Made by a program: the position numbers and the translations under genes | The notes under the pieces: model-generated | The model's database searches: none | Told to the model about the DNA's origin: nothing | Seen by the model: the letters and a program-made list of their open reading frames with translations, nothing else | In this document: positions 60,354-64,000 of the stretch, piece after piece | How the letters are laid out: the number at the start of each line of letters is the position of its first letter | Position numbering within the stretch: position 1 is the first letter of the stretch | From: Zhengitettix transpicula | Taxonomy: Eukaryota > Arthropoda > Insecta > Orthoptera > Tetrigidae | DNA length: 64,000 bases | Direction: 5' to 3' | Assembly (NCBI GenBank): GCA_037074705.1 | Contig: CM073591.1 | Location: forward strand, 136,345,032 to 136,409,031

Positions 60354-62338
60354 TAATGAACTCAGCAGTGAAACTACTTTGACAGTTCCGCAAACTCCGC
60401 CCCCCCCCCTAATTTTTAACTTTTTATCTAATAAACTGTACGTAATGTAATAAGTCGTTGTGGCGTACCAAAATACGTGCGTTAATAAATCGTAGTTTCA
60501 TTTACGTCAGTTGTCAGTACCGACTACAGTCTGAGACACGCCAGAGGAAATTCCTAAAAGCGTTGTTCTCAAAGCCTGTGGCTTCGCAAGCCACGAGTCG
60601 CTCCAGGTTCGTACTTGTGGACTTGAGGTCGATCGAATTCCCCAAGTCGCGGCTTTCCCACGGTACGTGGCTTCCTAAATTTCGAGTGGGAAAGTTCTCT
60701 TTAATATACCATTACAGTCTTTCTTCTGCATTTAAAATGGTTTTTCAATTTTCATTTTCTTTACGCATGGAAATAATTTTTTAAAAAAATTAAACAAGTT
60801 TACCTATTGAACAACGTACAAACTAGCATGTGTCGAAGGAAGCGTTTGATGTCCGAGCATTTACCGACATAATTTTATCAAATATATGAATCAATAATAG
60901 GGGAAAGGTCAAGTCCCTCTTAGTAACATCAAGCCATAATCAACTTAAGGTCAGACTCGCCAACCAAAGGTGGGAACGGCTTAAGAAGTATAATGAGACG
61001 TAAATTTAAATTCTTAGGCTTTTATAAAATAACCCAGTAAGAAAAATACGAAAATAAGGCCCCGAAGTACATCGTCGCACTATTCGTGTCGCATGTCCTT
61101 ACCTGTAACTATGCCTCTCTCGCCTTGTATCATCACATGCACTTTGATTTGTTTAACGACGAATTAGAAAAGATCAGGTTAATGGTGTGGACTTTTAATT
61201 TATAATATCTATATTGTTCTGAGGTAAATTATAATATATAAATTTAATAACAAAGTGGATCAGAAATAAATAAATAAATTACATAAAGTTTAATTTCATA
61301 TATACGATGTTTCTATCACCATCTGTGGGCTCTCTTCTGGTCTATAAGGATATTAAACTGACAAGGATGTAGCGTTCAAAGTTAAATATACAACTAATTC
61401 TTATTAATGCGTTCTGTCATTACTTGTGAATTCCACTAAGATAATACGGGGAACTCTGGAAGTACTGTGTATATTTGTTTCCGCCGAATATTTACCGAGG
61501 GTAGAGAATATTGTTGATATTTTACAATATTTCCGCGGCAGAGCAGCAAAACGGTTAAACCGCGTGCGGATAGTTGAGAGTCTACTGTACAATTAAGAGA
61601 GAAAGTGGAATCAAAAGTAAACTATCATGGTGAAGATAAATTCATCTGTTTATTTTTATATAAATAATGTTCCTGAAGAGACTCACATACACAAAAAACA
61701 ATTAACTAGTCCAGGTTATCCAAATAGTACAGGAAATTTACAGCCATTGAAGCAGTCAAAATCCTTCGCCAATCCAATCAACATCATTTTGTTCCAAGTC
61801 ATGGACATCGCCAGTATCCGTACCTTATTCTTATTACCTAAGTACTTCTAGTCTACACAATTACCCATCACAACTCTACAAATCAGCATAATGAATCACA
61901 TGGTACTGAATTGCAAAACTACAATAATTATTTCAAGTAGAGTAATTAAAAATTTGCATTTATTACTTGATAACTAAATTTTCATCCCCCGTGCACTTTT
62001 GTTTACTTTTCCTAATCTAAATAATCTTAATTCAAAATATTTTTGATAAATAATAATGTAAAGTTTTAAGAAAATACAAACTTGTGTTACAGTAATCACT
62101 AGTATTTATTCTGATGAGATGGTATTCCTTACTGCCTGAGAACTTGGTGCAAATAATAACAATAAATAATCGAAATTGGTAGCAGTAAAATAAACAATGT
62201 AACAATAACGTCCTCAATTAATACTTTAAAGTTAACCATTAAACTATGTTGAATGGAATCTAAAATTGAATATTTTTATATAATTGATTAATCGTGTATA
62301 TAAAGCTTCCTCTGTTATTTTGCAAATATTGGAAGTAG
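60354..62338. other. AT-rich sequence, no gene recognised
   Basis: A frame at 60458-60784 (108 residues) has no recognised domain. Its GC content is higher than average around 60.54-60.67 kb, which might mark an old repeat. Confidence 0.4.
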
Positions 62339-62373
62339 TGAAATAGTTCTATAATTGAAATGAAATAGTTCTA

Positions 62374-62416
<43 letters not shown>
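62339..62416. repeat. Short duplication and (TA)n tract left of U13
   Basis: GAAATAGTTCTATAATT occurs twice (period 22 bp), followed by a TA run that ends at the TGTAAT end of U13. Confidence 0.85.
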
Positions 62417-62419
<3 letters not shown>

Positions 62420-63385
62420 AATGATTAAAGGAAGCTAATTAACCAAATTTAATTAAAAATGATTAAGATTAAAAGAAAGCTTTTAATTTACCAAAGATTA
62501 ATTTAACAAGTGACTATTTAGGTTTTACAAATAATTTGCCCTACGTTGTCACGCCGAATTCAATAATTACAAAATTAACAAACTAATATTTTATTTACAA
62601 TTTTTGGCGTTCAAAGTAAAATACAATCTTTTATATTACACAAATAATCAAAATTAAAAACTCTTCTTCTCAGGGTCTTTAACTGGGTTTGATAAGTAAG
62701 AACAATCAAAAAAAATTATCAATTAAATATTAACAATTCGAAACCAAACTGAGACGCACAGAATACGAAATCTTACAAAATGAAAGGAACGAAATCTTAC
62801 TAATACCTTTAACTATCGTTTACAGAATTTAATTAGTTTGGTTTGTACTTACAAATGTCCTCCTGGTACCAGACTTAGTTTTCGGGGCTTGGGTACACTA
62901 TTTTTTTTACACTTAAAAGGCCATTAATCACATATTCTACACAACACTTTTTTATTTTGGCAAAATTGGCTATATTTCGATGACTGCTCCGCTTCGTAAT
63001 AATTCACCAATGTTATTCCGCAACAATTCCTCCACGAAGATTGTATAAAGTTCTATTTTGACGAAACTGGTATTACTTTACAATATTCACGTTGCAATAT
63101 CTCGGTGAATGTTTTACTCTGCTCAATTTTATAAATACCGTTCTCTGCAACGTTTTCACCGTCGGCCGCATCTATTCTCCAATGATTAGCCAACTTTATT
63201 TTACTATGCTCGACGATGTCTGACCTCTGTACAATTCCAAACCACAAGTACCAACTGCCCTTCCCGTACAATGCGCGCAGTTCACGATAAAGCTAGTCTA
63301 TGTTTTTCCATTGTTGTCTTTGAGATCGGTGCCGCTAAACAATTCATCATAATTAAAGTCATTAATGGCCTCCTTAATTAGTATT

Positions 63386-63388
<3 letters not shown>
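62417..63388 (-). mobile_element. U13: LTR-like unit
   Basis: Ends are TGTAATGATTAAAGG and TTAGTATTACA between TA tracts. On the minus strand: donor GTAAGTAC (complement at 62845-62852), poly(A) signal near 62810, CAAACCCAGTTAAAGACCCT island near 62672-62692, and a primer-binding-like GGCGTGACAACGTAGGGC at 62538-62555. In this copy that block sits 121 bp inside the end. Confidence 0.85.

Positions 63389-63416
<28 letters not shown>
63389..63416. repeat. (TA)n tract right of U13
   Basis: A pure TA run directly after the ATTACA end. Confidence 0.9.
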
Positions 63417-63942
63417 CTGTCTGTGGACATTTCCTAGAAAGTGTAATTACTTCAGCTTGTTAAAGAGAATCAGGAGAAGCAGGTATTAACTATGATTTGC
63501 ATCTCAAGCTCTGCCTAGGAGCATTGCTTTATAATTTTGCTGTTGATGCCATAAATATAGCAACTGCAGCAGGATATTTCATGATTATTATACGTTTTAA
63601 TTCATTCAATTTAACTATATTTAGTGACATGGCATTTTCAGCAAGTCCAAGTTTGTTAAAATGTGTAAACTTACAAAAAAATTAATATCATTAACATCTC
63701 GTACTTGACACTGGTTTATAAAAATAGTTTTAGTTGGTTGCGGTAATACTGAAAGGGGCCATGATTGCATATATGCGACGGAAAGATCATGTTGTGATGT
63801 TTATGAAGGATTACCTCTGACGAATGTGTATTATCTGTGTGAGGAAAAGAAAATCATGATTGGAGGTTCAGTGAAAAAATTTAAAAACAACTAATTGTGT
63901 AGGCTCGAAAACGTTTTACAGAGGTTGTATAAATATTGAGAA
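63417..63942. other. AT-rich sequence, nothing recognised
   Basis: A short open frame at 63497-63685 has no recognised domain. Confidence 0.45.
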
Positions 63943-64000
63943 GAGTATTCCTCTACCCTACCGCATTCCCCCTTTCAAATCCCTCATGTGGACTGTTACA
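63943..64000 (+). repeat. Family A fragment A13, cut by the window edge
   Basis: TTCCTCTACCCTACCGCATT and CCCCCTTTCAAATCCCTCATG match the 3' part of family A, with an internal deletion between the two (AATCCC directly joined to CTCATGTGG). The unit continues beyond the window. Confidence 0.75.

Noticed and set aside
60458..60784. 108-residue frame as a small gene
   Set aside because: No domain or signal; adjacent to repeats, with ordinary composition after the first half.

Overview
This window reads as repeat-dominated, AT-rich intergenic (or large-intron) DNA from an animal, most likely an insect. The evidence is the mix of degenerate elements: a D,D34D mariner, a Tigger/pogo remnant, a 9-bp-TSD Mutator-like foldback element, Jockey-like and R1-like LINEs, RNase H-bearing LINEs, a Penelope-like element with GIY-YIG-type residues, tRNA-derived SINEs and many solitary LTR-like units. 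I see no intact host protein gene, rRNA or tRNA gene, and no bacterial-type operon. Nearly all long open frames are chance frames or repeat pieces. The insect assignment rests on repeat families, not on a marker gene.

Two dispersed families dominate. Family U (13 units, U1-U13, about 0.95-1.4 kb without nested insertions) has TGTAAT...ATTACA ends and nearly always sits in (TA)n tracts. Its units carry a TATA-like box, an AATTAAA poly(A) signal, a splice donor just upstream of that signal, and a conserved CAAACCCAG island. Many also carry a tRNA-Lys-like primer-binding motif close to, but inside, the outer 3' end. I read them as solitary LTRs, some with a short leader, of an LTR retrotransposon that targets ATATAT. 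Family A (13 pieces, A1-A13, up to about 560 bp) is GC-rich with a poly(A) tail. Three copies have clean 10-13 bp target-site duplications, so it was moved by LINE-type target-primed integration.

Layout: 0.4-5.4 kb holds A1 and the U1-U2-U3 cluster, with A2 nested in U2. From 5.4 to 12.4 kb it is mostly unassigned, with a Penelope-type inverted pair at 8.2 kb, a SINE at 9.9 kb, a mariner fragment at 10.3 kb and a SINE piece at 11.9 kb. U4 lies at 12.4-13.8 kb with a long TA tract. A Tc1/mariner-type element with inverted ends lies at 17.65-18.3 kb. Two Jockey-like LINE copies form an inverted repeat at 20.2-22.6 kb and abut an R1-like LINE. A Tigger remnant (24.6 kb) and a second ribozyme-like inverted pair (25.3 kb) follow. 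U5 and a mariner inserted in its TA flank occupy 27.1-29.4 kb. A3 and two LINE pieces fill 30.7-35.1 kb. A Mutator-like foldback element is at 36.8-37.9 kb. LINE ORF1-like relics and A4-A6 are at 39-42 kb, a SINE at 42.0 kb and U6 at 42.5 kb. A7-A8, a palindrome, U7, a Mutator-type transposase relic and A9 are at 45-48.7 kb. One LINE split by U8 and U9 covers 50.5-53.6 kb. Penelope pieces, U10, U11, A11, U12 (with A12 nested), U13 and A13 finish the window.

The elements do not form a pathway; what they record is order of insertion. The CR1-like LINE at 50.5-53.6 kb is older than U8 and U9. U2 and U12 are older than their family A insertions. The mariner post-dates, or shares the TA target beside, U5. 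Boundaries are read by eye and are approximate unless a target-site duplication is given.
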